DNA of 64,000 nt from Taxillus chinensis. Its lineage: Eukaryota; Streptophyta; Magnoliopsida; Santalales; Loranthaceae. The stretch's first letter is position 1. The number at the start of each line of letters is the position of its first letter. A program made the translations under genes and the position numbers. This document shows positions 21,752-33,756 of this stretch, in pieces. The notes beneath the pieces are model-generated. The model was not told where the DNA came from. It searched no databases and saw only the letters and a program-made list of their open reading frames with translations. Location of the stretch: NCBI GenBank assembly GCA_023512835.1, contig CM042090.1:52129365-52193364 (forward strand), in the 5' to 3' direction.

Positions 21752-22042
21752 TTAACCTTCTTCTTGTCTTTGGAAGGTCTTCTCTTTCTTCATGATGGAT
21801 GCCAATTGCTCAATGTCAGGTTCTTGGGTTGGTAAAAGTGGCTGAGTTTGAACAGGTTGAATGTCAAATTCATGGTTTTCTGCTGATTTTTGACTTGGTT
21901 CCTTAGCAACCGGTTCAGCTCTGTGTTCATCAGGTTCGGGTGCATCTTCCCTTGTCTCGGTTGTAGTGGGATTATCTATGTCTTGGTCTTCTATAATGAC
22001 AATGTCCTGCACTTCATTTACATTTGTGTCTCCTTTCTGCAT
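21752..22042 (-). pseudogene. pol: Acidic integrase-RT linker of S
   Basis: A 96-codon Glu/Asp/Pro/Thr-rich stretch, the variable linker between copia integrase and RT. It contains DIVIIEDQD, which fits a SUMO-interacting motif by pattern, though such low-complexity acidic linkers give chance matches. It is frameshifted against both neighbours. Confidence 0.65.
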
Positions 22043-22782
22043 TCCATGGTTAGTTCATCAAAAGAAACATTAATAGACTCTTCAACAACTTTGGTTCTTC
22101 TATCAAATACACGATAAGCCTTGCTAGTCATGGAATATCCAACAAGATATCCATCATCTGATTTGGCATCAAACTTGTTCAAGTAATCCTTGCCATTGTT
22201 CAGAATGTAGCAAGTACACCTGAAGATCCTTAGGTGACCAATGTTTGGTCTCCTTCCCTTCCATAACTCATAGGGTGTTTTCATGGCTCGTTTGTTAATT
22301 AGAGTTCTGTTTTGTACATAACAAGCAGTGGCAACAGCTTCAGCCCATAGGGATTTTGGGAACTGAGCTCCTGTCAACATGGTTCTAGCTGCTTCACCTA
22401 ATGTTCGATTCTTTCTTTCAGCTACTCCATTTTGTTGTGGAGTTCTTGGTGTTGAGAAATTATGCTGGATACCATGTTCAGTACAAAACTCTAACATATT
22501 AGAAAATTCAAATTCCTTGCCATGATCGCTACGAATGTACTTAATAGAGAGACTCTTAACATTTGTGACCCAATTGAAGAGTTCAACAAGATTCTCAAAT
22601 GTTTCAGTTTTGTTTTTGAGAAACATGACCCATGTGTATCTGGTATAGTCATCTACTACTGCAAGAAAGTATCGTGCACCAGATAAGGAAGACACATTTA
22701 TTGGTCCACATAGGTCCATGTGCAGAAGTTCGAGTGGTTGTGTGATTGAGGTTTTATCTATACTCTTAAAAGAATGTTTAAC
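22018..22782 (-). pseudogene. pol: Integrase catalytic core of S
   Basis: Rve-type integrase core. The first catalytic D lies in HMDLCGPI, the second in YIRSDHGKEFEF, and the E in QQNGVAERKNRT, followed by the copia-specific tail TPYELWKGRRPN and GYLVGYSMTSKAYRVF. A TAG at 22783-22785 separates it in frame from the zinc domain upstream (CQLGK, stop, VKHSF); related proteins have Q here, so one C-to-T change explains it. A frameshift near 22020 leads into the linker. Confidence 0.9.
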
Positions 22783-23382
22783 CTACTTACCCAGCTGACA
22801 ATCCCTACACAGGTGTTCTTTCTCATAAACATGCTTGGGTAAGCCCTCAATCAAATCCAGAGATGCCAGTTTAGACATAGTCTTAAAGTTTAAATGGCCA
22901 AATCTCTTATGCCACAACCAACTAATGTCAGGTGAAGCTTTGGACAGAAAACAAATTGGTTCATCAGATTGAGCATTACCAAAGACCAACTTGTAGACAT
23001 TACCTTGTCTATGCCCATTTAGTTTCACCTCTTTGGAGACAGGGTCCATAACTGTGCAGGTGTGTTTAGTGAACAAAACTTCATTACCCTTGTCACACAA
23101 TTGACTTATGCTCAACAGGTTATGTTTAAGACCTTGAACAATAGATACATTCTGAATGGACACAGAACCATTAAAGAGAGTACCCTTACCAACAATCTTA
23201 CCCTTTTTATTGTCCCCGAAAGTGATAGATGAAGCTGTAACCTCTCTTACCTCATTCAATAGAGAGGCATCATCTGTCATGTGCACAGAACAGGCACTAT
23301 CAAGATACCACTGGCTGGAATTAATCTTTTGTTTCCAGTGGCTACTTTCAGCTTCAGGTACCTGTTCCTGCATAACGAGCAA
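22783..23382 (-). pseudogene. pol: Protease and integrase zinc domain of S
   Basis: Starts after the in-frame TAG at 23383-23385. The aspartic protease motif is YLDSACSVHMTDD, where the usual DSG is DSA. It is followed by GKGTLFNGSVSIQNV and LKHNLLSISQLCD, typical of copia PR, and by the integrase HHCC domain (LWHKRFGHLNF to LCRDCQLGK). PR cleaves Gag and Pol in the particle; the zinc domain binds the cDNA ends. The fragment ends at the TAG at 22783. Confidence 0.88.
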
Positions 23383-24960
23383 CTAAGTCTTGGGGGCCCA
23401 ATTAAGATTGGGCTTTGGGTAAGTGAAAGCTACAGTTAACAATTTAGGTTTCCAATAAGAAGGGGCAGATTTAACTTTCCATGCTAATCTTGGTGATCCT
23501 TCATTAGATTCATTTGCATGGTTGATCTTCAGATTTTCAGCATGTTTTTCTTTCTTATTGTTATCTTTGGCAGCTTTAATAAGCACAGGTTTGACAGCTT
23601 TCTTCATAGGCTTGGTCTTTGAGTCTTTTGAATGGGAAGCCTGTGTGTGCTTGGTGAGTTTCTTCCTATCAGCGATGCTGTTGCACTGCAGATGTTTAGT
23701 GACATTAAGCTGTTTAAGGTTTACCCTGATTTCTGTGGCAATCTCCTTCATAAGATACTCAGGGTAGAATCTGCACTGATAGGAGAGGTGTCCAACTTCA
23801 CAGCAGATGGGGCACATTACATGTTTAGGTTGAACACTCTGTCTCAAGGGTTTTGCTAGAGTGTTAAGAGGTTTCCTACGTTTTCTCACATATCCTAGAC
23901 CGTTCTTAACTCTTTCTTCAGAGACAAACTTAGGCTGGAAGGCAGCAGCCTTGCTGGATAAACCAGTCTCAAACTTAGTAGTGTGTCTACTTGGTTTTGT
24001 CTCTGAGATAACTACACCCTTACCCTTGCATTGGGATGTAGAGGACAGGTTGACTGAGGGTTCAGCTTTCAGTTCTTTCTTAGTAACTCCTGCATCACTA
24101 TCCTGAGATGCAGCAGTACCCAGATTTTTGAGTTCGGGTGTCACTGGTTTGGGTGAACTAGCAACAGCCATTTGTACCTCCTTTCCACAATCAAGGAGCA
24201 CACTGCCAGCAGGAACAAAGCCAGCAAGACTCTTGGTCTGCACAGGGTAAGTCTGGGCATTGGCTATTTGGTCTTCTGAGAAACCTAGACCTAAGGCTAG
24301 ACCTTTAACATCTGGAGTGGTCCTAAAGTGAGCTGCAATTTCAGCAGAATCTTGCCACTTTTTACTGATTTGTCTTTCCTTTTCCAATTCTGCTTTAGTT
24401 TCAGCTAGTTCCTTTTTAAGCCTATCGATGTCTTTATTAGCCATTTTTAGTTGTCCAGCTTTGTCCAAAAGATCATCGTGTGTGCTTCTCATCTCACTCA
24501 CTTCAGCCCTTAATTTTCTCTCTGTTCTTTCATAATCATCTATAGAGTCTCTATATTCACATAAAAGCTGTTCCAGTTTAGAATAGTATCTTTCTTTGTC
24601 AGCTTTCATAGGAAGAGATTGTTCCTTCATTTCTTTAAGAGCTCTATAGGTATCTTCATATTCAATGTAGAGTTGTTCATAAGTTCTTACCTTGAGGGGA
24701 GGTGAATGGTCAGCCATGAAATAGATGAGACCTTTTTCCTTCTTCTCCTCATCAGATGATTCTTCTTCCTCCTCAGTTTCACTGTTAAACTTGTTAGTGA
24801 CAAGAGCTTTCTTCCTCTTGTCATCCTTTCTGCTTGAGGAGCCTTTGGTCTTCTTCTTCTTCTGCTCAGCTGCCTCCTTTTTCTCCCTCTTCAGCTTATA
24901 ACAGTCAGCAGCGAAATGGCCGGGCTTGTTGCAGTGATAGCATTGCAACTTGTCCTTATC
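23383..24960 (-). pseudogene. gag: C-terminal Gag of S with two zinc knuckles and a coiled coil
   Basis: Starts near QCYHCNKPGHFAADC, a CX2CX4HX4C nucleocapsid knuckle, followed by a Lys-rich and an acidic stretch (EEEEESSDEEKKEKG), a long coiled coil (about residues 70-200, rich in Leu, Glu and Lys heptads), a Pro/Lys/Ser region, and a second knuckle CPICCEVGHLSYQC near residue 375. It ends LNWAPKT at a TAG (23383-23385) that is in frame with the protease. Gag packages the RNA and builds the particle. The long coiled-coil insertion and second knuckle are features of SIRE-like Gags. A frameshift of one base near 24962 separates it from the N-terminal half. Confidence 0.85.
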
Positions 24961-24967
24961 TTTTCCC

Positions 24968-25984
24968 TTAGAGAAAGATGAGGAAGACTGCCTTGCTTTC
25001 CTTCTGTAGTTCCCCCTTCTCTTCAGCAGTTTCTTGATTGATCAGAAATGCCACTTCTTCATCTGAGGCACTATTTGAGCCAAGTTCATCAGCTTCATCT
25101 TCTTCCTCTTCTGGAGATGGTTCCCGTGGTTTAGCAGCAGCCTTAAAGGCAACAGACTTCTCCTTTTTCTTAGAAGGATTCTCAAATGCCTCAAGCTCTT
25201 CTTTCTGCATTTCAAAAGTCTTGAGGTCCCCATAAAATGCTTCCAAGGCACAAGTCTTCCATTCCTTCAGCTGACGGATGGCCGATGTCTTTATCAGTAG
25301 TCTCAAGGGTAGAGATCTCAGAAATTTGTCATTTTCGTCCTTATGAGAGATCTCAACGTTGTAAGTCTTCATCCGTTGAATCAGACCTGTGAACCATTTG
25401 TAGATACTGTCCAATGACTCTTTCGGTTCACATCTGAAGGCTTCATACTCTTGTTTGAGTATGGAGATCTTTTTGTCCTGTATTTGCTCATCTCCTTCGT
25501 AGATAAGACAGAGCTTGTCCCATACATCTTTAGCAGTCTCAAGATCTTGCACATCCGTGAACATGTCATCATCGAGTGCAGAGAAAAGTATGGCTTTTGC
25601 CTTGAAGCCGAGCTTTACTTTCCTCTGCTCCACCTTAGACCAACTATATGGGTCTTTCGTCATTAGCCGACCTCTCTGCATACTCTTTGGTGTGAAAGGT
25701 CCGTTCTTTATTGTTTCCCAGAGATAGGTGTCGAGCATGTCTAGGTGTGCTCTCATTCTCGCTTTCCATTTGGAAAAGCGCGTGGGTGTGCACATAGGTA
25801 CTTGGGAGGATGAGCCAGGCAAAACATCATAGAAGTCTTCTTGTTCTTTCTTATTGCTGCTGGTACTCGGTTCTTCCTGCTCCTGGTCTCCAGTCGCTCC
25901 TTCCTCTGGAACACGACTGGCTTCAAGTCCCTCAACAGGAACTGGAGCTTGCTCGGGAGCTGGAGCTGCACTGTTGGAATCCAT
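24968..25984 (-). pseudogene. gag: N-terminal Gag (capsid) of S
   Basis: The ATG at 25984 (MDSNSAAP) lies 37 bases after the PBS. An acidic Pro/Glu-rich N-terminus is followed by the UBN2-type capsid domain: FSKWKARMRAHLDM, ETIKNGPF, ILFSALDDDMF, TAKDVWDKLCLIYEGDE, ESLDSIYKWFTGLI and FLRSLPLRLL, then a basic-acidic tail. In-frame TTG codons upstream make no better start. It runs 339 codons, then shifts frame just before the zinc knuckle. Confidence 0.88.
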
Positions 25985-26020
25985 GTCGGCCAATAGGGAT
26001 CTCTACAGAGTTGTAGAACT

Positions 26021-26032
26021 GCTCTGATACCA
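26021..26032 (-). promoter_or_regulatory. Primer-binding site of S
   Basis: The minus strand reads TGGTATCAGAGC, two bases from the 5' LTR; initiator tRNA-Met. Confidence 0.92.
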
Positions 26033-26034
26033 AT

Positions 26035-27983
26035 TGTAGGTCCCAAAGTGAGTCTAGAGGGGGGGTGAATAGACTTTCGTCGTTTGCGGAAGCTAGACTG
26101 TTAGGTGGTTCTCGATTCTTCTATGGATAACTATGATGGAAGTGTTTATGGAGAACACGACAGTAGTATTGTGAGCGATAACGTGAGTAATGATGAACTA
26201 TCAAACAAAACTGAGATAAGAGTAAATGCTCTTTTCTCAACAGATCTCAGTTATGAAAATGATGGTTTATGATAGATCGACGTGTGGAAAACAACACAGA
26301 GATTAGACTTAATGGAAGTGCTAGATCTTTGATGAACAAGAGGTTCTTGATTAATTGGATGGATTACTCTTGTTCTTGGTTCAACATGGCGCACATCACT
26401 TAGAAGGATTCTCTCTCAGAGTCTCTCTCATGCGTTGGAACTCACTTATGTTGGTTATCCCAAAGATTATTTCTTTAGAGTATGTCAGAACCATTATATT
26501 GTGTTCTTTGTGTTTCCTTCTTTTGAGAAAGAGGTTAAACTCTTGATTTTGTCGTTAAGTGCTTGAAAGATATATTTTTAAGATTAAAGTGCTCGTGCGC
26601 CATGATGTCCATCCCGACAGACTGACTTCCCGCCACTAAAAACGTGGAATGTCAGGGGATAGGTTGATCTGCTTTGATTTACAGATCAGATGCCCATACT
26701 GCGTATTTGACATGCAGTTGATCTTGGCCGTTCATCCAAGGAAGGTGGTTGGCAGCAATTAATGTGTCATTAATGCGCTCATCTGCTCGGGACGGCGCAG
26801 ACTTGCTATACAAACCCTAGCTTACAATGTCGCTAAGTGACTGTGTTTAGGGTTGTAAGTTTGTCTCGAAGGTGGATGCCTCGTAGGTTCGGTGACTCGA
26901 AGATTTTAGTTAGAACCCGTTGAAAGTGGCTAAAGTTTGCTTCAGGCTTTACAGCATTTCTGCGAGTCTACGACTCATATCTTCGAGTCTCCGAGGCAAG
27001 AGCTCAGGTTGGATTAGTCTTTTGAGTCACTCTATTAACTGAAGTCTATGACTCTACGAGTCTACGACTCTACGAATGGCGCTTACTGTGACTTCTTCGA
27101 TTTCAGCTAATCTACCTGTTATTGTAGCTACGAGTCTATGACTCTAGTTCTGCGGGTCTACGACCTTCGGGTCTCTCAGTTTACTATATTTGACTAAGTG
27201 GTCTGAAGATCTTCGACTCTACGAGTCTTCAACTTCGTTTTTCTTCCTTAGTCTTTCACAGAGGCTCATAAACTGAGTTCCTGTATAGCTACGACCCTTT
27301 AGCTATAGCTCTCCGCCATCGATCTCCGAGTCTGGAAGTATGGCAATTTCTTTATAGTGACAGTGTCCCTTGAGTCTACGACTCTACGACTCTACGACCC
27401 TTGAGTTACAGTTTCATTTGTTTGCCAGTCTTTATAGCATTGACTCTTCGACCTTCAACCTACGAGTCTATGAGTCCAGTTGCTTAACCGTGTTCGACGG
27501 CTTCGACTCTACAACTTTCAATCTACGAGTCTACGAGTTCGGTTTTCTTTACACTATTCGAAGGCTTCGACTCTGTGACTTTCGATCTACGAGTCTACGA
27601 GTCCTATTTTCTTAACAGTGTCAGAAGGTTTCGACCCTGTAACTCTACGAGTCTTCGAGTCTACGAGTCATTTAGCTTTGGTTACAGTTCTTAACACTTC
27701 TTCGACTCTATGAATCTCCGAGCTTATTGATACTTATAGTAACACTCTCTTTTCCGTATTGTGACTCTACGACCTTTGACCCTGGATCTACGAGTCACAA
27801 TGTTCTGTCACTGTTTCACCTTGAGTCTCCAGACTCTACGAGTCTACGAGTCTCTTGCCAATACGTCCTATGACAGTTTCACTTCTACGAATTTCGACTC
27901 TTCGACCCTACGACCTTCGGTTCTTCGAGTCTCCAGACTTAGACTATATTTTGGTAGCTTCATCAAATCCTATATTTCCAACA
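26035..27983 (-). repeat. 5' LTR of S (1949 bp)
   Basis: On the element strand it begins TGTTGGAAATATAGG at 27983 and ends CACTTTGGGACCTACA at 26035. It contains the CTACGAGTC word array (26890-27950), the AATTAATGNGTCATTAATG palindrome near 26758-26776, and the end segment CACCCCCCCTCTAGACTC shared in type with the P and solo LTRs. The outer flank is AAGGG. Confidence 0.92.
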
Positions 27984-27985
27984 AA

Positions 27986-28340
27986 GGGAACTGCCTGCGG
28001 ACTTCCCGAATGGAAAATTTTAAAAAAACTAAGGATAGTTACTGGGGACCTGTCGGTGGACTTCCTAAAAGAATGGAAAAGAAATGTGGGATAGGTGAAG
28101 GGGAACTGCCTGCGGACTTCCCGAAAAAAAACTAAGGATAGTTACCGGGGACCTACCGGTGGACTTCCTAAAAGAATGGAAAAGAAAGGTGGGATAAGTG
28201 CAAGGGAACTGCATGCGGACTTCCCGAAAAAGAAAACTAAGGATAGTTATCGGGGACCTGCCGGTGGACTTCCTGAAAAAATGAAAAACAAAGGTGGGAT
28301 AGGTGCAGGGGAACTACCTGTGGACTTCTCGAAAAGATAA
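27986..28340 (+). repeat. 103-bp tandem repeat, about 3.4 copies
   Basis: The unit contains GGATAGTTACCGGGGACCTG, CCGGTGGACTTCCT, GGTGGGATAGG and GGGAACTGCCTGCGGACTTC; GGATAGTT recurs at 28035, 28137 and 28242. Most units can be read in a plus frame, giving GG(L/P)PKRMEKKGGI-type peptides, but there is no gene context, so this is a minisatellite in the interior of D or an older sequence. Confidence 0.8.
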
Positions 28341-30931
28341 GGGTAAGTACAGGGGATGACCTCTAAAGTCGAGAGGGACTAAAATGGCATCTAGGGCCTA
28401 AAAAGGAATCAATGAGTACTGAAGAAATTTGCTAATGACTCAATATGGGCTCCCTCTGTGAGTTCACTCAATGATATCGTTCTACGAGGTTACCTGAAAA
28501 AGGAATAAGATTTGTATTTGATTATCACAGATGCTTCTCGGGCTTGGGAAATTGCAAAGAATGACTTTTATGGTTAAACAGCAGAAGCCTTTAAAGCTTG
28601 GTTATTTTGGGAAGCTTGTTGAGGATAACCTCTTGGGATCTTCAGAGGCAACAAAATTCCTGAAATTAAAGAAAATGATGAATGTATGCAAGTGATGCAT
28701 GGAATGCAATTATCCTATGAGATGCATATCTAGGATGCATGATCAATTTTATGGTAAAAGGGAGCTTAAATCGCCAGGGGATTGGCACTGCTAGAATTCA
28801 ACTGGACTTGTTGGGGAATCGGATTCAGATTTCATCTGGAAAACTCTTTAGTTGAGGGTGCTTCGGTTGTTGGGGAGCCTTGCTTGCTTTCACCAGAATC
28901 TTAGACTGCTCAATAAAACTTTTTCTGACTCAATTGAACCTTGCTAGGAGGTCATTATACTCCTAGACAGTAGCTTTGGCCTTGGATTGGGGAGCAGGTT
29001 CATTCAGTCAGGAAACCTTTCTTGCTTGGTCGGGGCATTCTTGCTGAGTGACACCCTGGGAAACTCAGCTAGGGCATAAGCATTTTATTGAAAGAAATGC
29101 ACATAAAGCAGTTGAATTTAAAAATAAAATTTGTTGAAAATGATTTTGAAACATGATTATGCAATGTAGAATCACCATGTGTTTTCTTGCTTGAGAGAGG
29201 CAAAAGATTTTAAGGGGAAGCCTTCCAAAGTTTCTGAACTAACTAGGTGTAGCCTTCAGCTTGGCCTTGCATGGATTTGAGGGTTTGGTATTTTTTTTCC
29301 ATGATGAAATATCAACGGACTGAGCTAACTTATATGAAAATGGAAAATTTTATCTGACAGTTTTGATCGAAGTATCTAGAGGCTAGGTTGGAAAGAAAGT
29401 CTGATTGTTTGAATCATAAGGCTTAAGGACTTGATTGGAGATTCTGGCTGCTTGTTTGGTAATCTTGGACTCTTGATGCTCTACATCTCATATTAAGAGA
29501 ATATTGGAATGATTTTGGAGCTTGATTGACGTTCAAGGGTTCAGTTATAAGAAAACGCTGCAAGTCTTGGGATTGTTATGCGGAGGTTTGATTGAAGGGA
29601 TACCTGAGTGCTCTAGTCTTGATGCTCAGAAATTCAATGGAGAAGATATTGACTGATCTTGGGTCTTGAATGCTTGATTTTCTTTCATTGGCTTTGAATT
29701 CTGCTCTTAGTACCCCTTCGGGTTTTCACTAAGCCCATCTTATTTTCTGATTATTATTCCTTCTGCCTTGTAGCTGCCTTTGTATTTTACCCTTGATGCC
29801 CTTGTAGGTTTTCATCAAGTCCGCCTTGGATATCCATGAGTTGTTCCTTTTTGAGCATTTGAGAAAAACTTGATTGTTTAATTAGAGAGGACTTTATTAG
29901 GACTGTAATGTAGACTTGGGCTACTGGGTTTAACAAGAAAGAGTATAAAGCGGCTCGAACCTATTCTAGGCTAGATTTGATCCATAGTTCAGACTATACT
30001 TCACACAATTACTAAAATTGCCCAATGTCAGGGGGGGGGGATACTTTACAAAATTGTCCCAATGCGGGATTTTGTTTTCTCTTTTCTTTCTTTTTTTTCT
30101 GCTCGCTTTTCTAACAAAAACTACCCCGATTGTGGGGTGTATCTCTATGAGGGGTCTTAAAAACTCCAATAATGTGAGAGTTTTGCTTTTCTTTTTTTTT
30201 TTTTTACAAAAACTACTCCAATTGTGGGGTACGTATCTATGAGGGGTCTTAAAAACTGCCCCAGTATAAGAATTATTTTGCAATACTGCCTTAATGTGAG
30301 GCCTTGACACTTAATTGATTGCCCCAATGTGGGGTAAACTACGGATCATGTTATTTGAAAGAAATACACTCAGGCTCAAAAAGGCTAGCAATGGTAGTAT
30401 TACGAGGAAAGAAAAGATGGTCTCTCTTCATTTTAAACAATCAAAATTTGTCTCAAAATGCTCAAAACAGAAATGAACTTATCTTTCGGTGGCAAAAGGA
30501 ACCCTTTGGTGTCAGATGCCCCTATTTGAAGTGGATGTCGCTTCTCTTGGATCTGGTCCCCTAGTTTCAATGGTTTGCTCATCTGATCGTCCTTTTGGTT
30601 TCGAATAAACCTAGATAGCCCAAATTCTTGGTTCAGTATGCCCCTGTTGGGCTTATTAACCTTGCCAAGAGAGTAAACAAGTAATAACAAACATTGCATG
30701 CAAAATGTGGGTAAAACTGTTAAAAGACATGCTTGATTATTTTTCCCCAAATGCCAAACAAAGGAACGAAGTTCTAGAGTTTCAAAGAGCATGCAGAATG
30801 TAAAACAAGATTGACAAAACCAAACACAATAAAAAAAAAAAGAAAAAAAAGTTCTAAACATCCAAAGAGTTTCCCAAGGTGTCACAAGGCTTGCTCCTCT
30901 TCTTTATTCCAATGGCTCCCACGTTCACAGT
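28341..30931 (-). other. Degenerate region, probably the decayed interior of Tat/Ogre-like element D
   Basis: No supportable ORF in 2.6 kb. It lies where D should have pol. Visible are a G10 run near 30030-30039, pyrimidine runs at 30078-30102 and 30184-30206, and a partial tandem duplication of about 97 bp (ACAAAAACTAC(C/T)CC to GAGGGGTCTTAAAAACT at 30114-30166 and 30208-30258). I recognise no domain. Confidence 0.45.
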
Positions 30932-31640
30932 TCACTGGTTGGAATGCTCTGGCAATGGATTCGACTTGACACTTGATGCCCCAGCTTGCTTTGAGAAATC
31001 TAACCATTTGGAATTGAGCAGATGTTGGACCTTTCTCTTGAAGGCAATGCAACCCTCAATGTTGTGACCAACTCCGTTATTGTGATAGGCACAACGGGCA
31101 TCTGCTTTGTACCATCCCAAGTAAGGTTGCTTCATTTCTCCCATAGGTATAGGGCTCACCATACCGGCTTTCAAAAGTTGGGGATATAACTCAGTATAAG
31201 TTATGGGAATTGGGTCAAACTCTACCTTAGCTTTGTTAGAAGCTTGATTTGGCCTAACGGGCGTCTGTTGGGGCCCTGATTACACGGTCGGAGGTGGGAT
31301 TGGTAGAAGAGGACTAGGGGCTCCCCTTGGTGGTTGATATGTTGGAAATTGGGATACTGGGGCCACATACGCTGCAAATGGAGGTGACCCCGCATAAAAT
31401 CCGGTTGTAAGAAAAGGACTTGAGTATGCCCCAAAAGTGCCATAAGAAATAGGAGGATTCTGCCAAATTGAATATAACATCGGAGTATACAAGTCAGTAT
31501 ACAACAAGATAGCAGTAACAATATAGTATAATATGAATGCACTTATCCTTCAAAAGGAAGGCTAAAATAAGCAAACAACATGTCGGTCAATGTCCCTAAT
31601 GGACTTCTATTGCTAAACCTATCTTATTCATTGGTCCCCA
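30932..31640 (-). pseudogene. gag: Tat/Ogre-like Gag C-terminus of element D
   Basis: Two overlapping minus frames give the Pro/Tyr-rich region (GTFGAYSSPF, GSPPFAAYVAPV) and then FDPIPITYTELYPQLL, WYKADARCAYHNNGVGH, and a knuckle-like C...H...H...C ending KRKVQHLLNSKWLDF. This is the nucleocapsid/protease-entry region of plant Tat/Ogre elements and matches 57280-57480 in the right-pointing copy. It is frameshifted and its N-terminal half is missing, displaced or lost where the solo LTR is inserted. Confidence 0.75.
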
Positions 31641-31789
31641 AACTTCCTCTATAGAGGGCTCCATACGCCATGGGATTTATTGAAGGGGGGCCTTAAAAGG
31701 ATGAACCTTAAACAGACCTCAAGCTTGAGTGAGGAGTCTGAGGTCCCGTTGCGGATAATGATCAACGTGTAGGGCACCCTAATAAACCT

Positions 31790-33756
31790 TGTTGGGAATA
31801 TAGGATTTGATGAAACTACCAAAATATAGTCTAAGTCTGGAGACTTGAAGAACCGAAGGTCGTAGGGTCGAAGAGTCGAGTTCGTAGAAGTGAAACTGTC
31901 ATAGAACATATTGGCAAGAGACTCATAGACTCGTAGGGTCTGGAGACTCAAGGTGAAATAGGGACAGAACATTGCGACTCGTAGATCCAGAGTCAAAGGT
32001 CTTAGAGTCAAAGCATGGAACAGAGAGTTACTACAAGCATCAATATGTTCAGAGACTCGTAGAGTCGAAGAATTCTAAAGAACAGTAACCAATGTTAAAT
32101 GACTCATAGACTCGCAGCCCGTAGAACTATAGAGTCCCTAAAAACACTTAAATATATTAACAGAACTTAAACTACCACTAGACTCGTATACTCATAGGTT
32201 GAAAGTTGTAGAGTCGAAGCCTTCAAACACTGTTAAGAAAACAGGACTCGTAAACTCGTAGGTTGAAAGTCGTAGAGTTGAAGCCTTCGAACACTGTTAA
32301 GAAAACAGGACTCGTAGACTCGTAGGTTGAAGATCAAAGAGTCGATGCTATCAAGACTGGCAAACAAATGAAACTGTAACTCAAGGGTCGTAGAGTTGTA
32401 GACTCAAGGGATACAGTTATTCTAAAGAAATTGCCAAACTTACAGACTCAGAGATCGAAGGCTGAGAGTTATAGCTGAAGGGTCGTAGCCGCACGGAGAC
32501 TTAGTTTATGAGCATCTGCGAAAGACTAAGGAAGAAAAGCAAAGTATAAAACTCGTAGAGTCGAAGATTTTCAGAGTCACTTAGTCAAATAAAGTAAACT
32601 GAGAGACCTGAAGGTCGTAGACCCGCAGAGCTAGGGTCGTAGACTCGCATAACAACAAGTAGATTAGGCGGACTATGAAGAAGTCACTCTAAGCGCCATT
32701 CAAAGAGTCGCGGGCTCGTAGAGTCGTAGACTTCAGTTAATAGAGTGACACAACAGACTAATCCAACCTGAACTCCACCATCGAAGACTCGAAGATATGA
32801 GTCGTAGACTCGCAAAAACACTATAAAACCTGAAGCAAACTTTCGTAACTTCCAACAGGTTCTAACTGGAATCTTCGAGTCACCAAACCTACGAGGCATC
32901 TAGCTTCGAGGAAGACTTAGTACCCTGAGCATATTCACGTAGCGATATCCTCAGCTAGGGTTTGTACAGTAAGCCTACGCCGTCCCAAGTAGTTGAGCTC
33001 ATTTAATGACACATTAATTGCTGCCAACTACCCTCCACGGATGAATGGCCAAGATTGACTGCATGGCAAATACGCAATATGGGCATCTGATCTGTAAATC
33101 AGAGCAGATCAACCCATCTCCTGACATTCCGCATTTTCAGTGGCGGGAAGTCAGTCTGTCGGGATGGACAACACGGCGCACGAGCACTTTAATCTTAAAA
33201 ATATATCTCTCATACACTTAACGACAAAATCAAGAGTTTAACCTCTCTCTCTCAAAAGAAGGAAACACAGAGAACACAATATGATGGTTCTGACATGCTT
33301 CAAAGAAATTATCTCTTGAAGAACCAATGCAAGAGTTCGAACGCTAGAGAGAGAGACTCCAAGAGAGAAAAACTTCTAAGTGTTGTGCACCATGTTGAAC
33401 TAAGATCAAGATCAAAACTTTCGATCTAATCTACCTTCTTGTTCATCCAAGATCCAGTACGATCATCGAGTCTCTTCTCCGTGTTGTTTTTCCACAATCC
33501 AAACTATCACAAATCATTACTTTCACAATTGAGATCTGTTGAGAAAATAGCATTTACTCTTATCTCAGTTTTGTTTGATAGTTCAGCATCACTCACATTA
33601 TCGCTCACAATACTATTGTCGTCTTCTTCATAAATACTTCCATCATAGTCATCCGTGGAGGAATCCAAAACCAGCTAACAGTCTAGCTTCCGCAAACGAA
33701 GAAAGTCTATTCACCCCTCCCCCCCCCCCCCTTCTAGACTCACTTTGGGACCTATA
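31790..33756 (+). mobile_element. Solo SIRE-type LTR inserted in element D (1967 bp)
   Basis: Starts TGTTGGGAATATAGG and ends CACTTTGGGACCTATA; the same family as the LTRs of S but in the opposite orientation. Flanking pentamers AACCT (31785-31789) and AATCT (33757-33761) differ at one base, consistent with a decayed target duplication. No PBS, PPT or interior is adjacent, so it formed by LTR-LTR recombination. It carries the GACTC/GAGTC word array at 31820-32880. Confidence 0.85.

Larger units (their letters stand above)
13613..27983 (-). mobile_element. Element S: SIRE/Maximus-type copia retrotransposon with a third ORF
   Basis: Right to left: complete 5' LTR 26035-27983, PBS 26021-26032, gag 25984-23386, PR-INT-RT-RNase H 23382-20118, a 1.7-kb spacer, ORF3 18280-15418, a region of purine tracts, PPT 14923-14932, and a 5'-truncated 3' LTR 13613-14922. 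The gag-pol order PR-INT-RT is copia. The long gag with coiled coil and the extra ORF after pol are typical of the SIRE lineage. The flank right of the 5' LTR is AAGGG; its partner on the left was lost with the end of the 3' LTR. Confidence 0.88.

Noticed and set aside
25451..25727. Short plus ORFs opposite the S gag
   Set aside because: Shadow frames antisense to the capsid region with no homology of their own.
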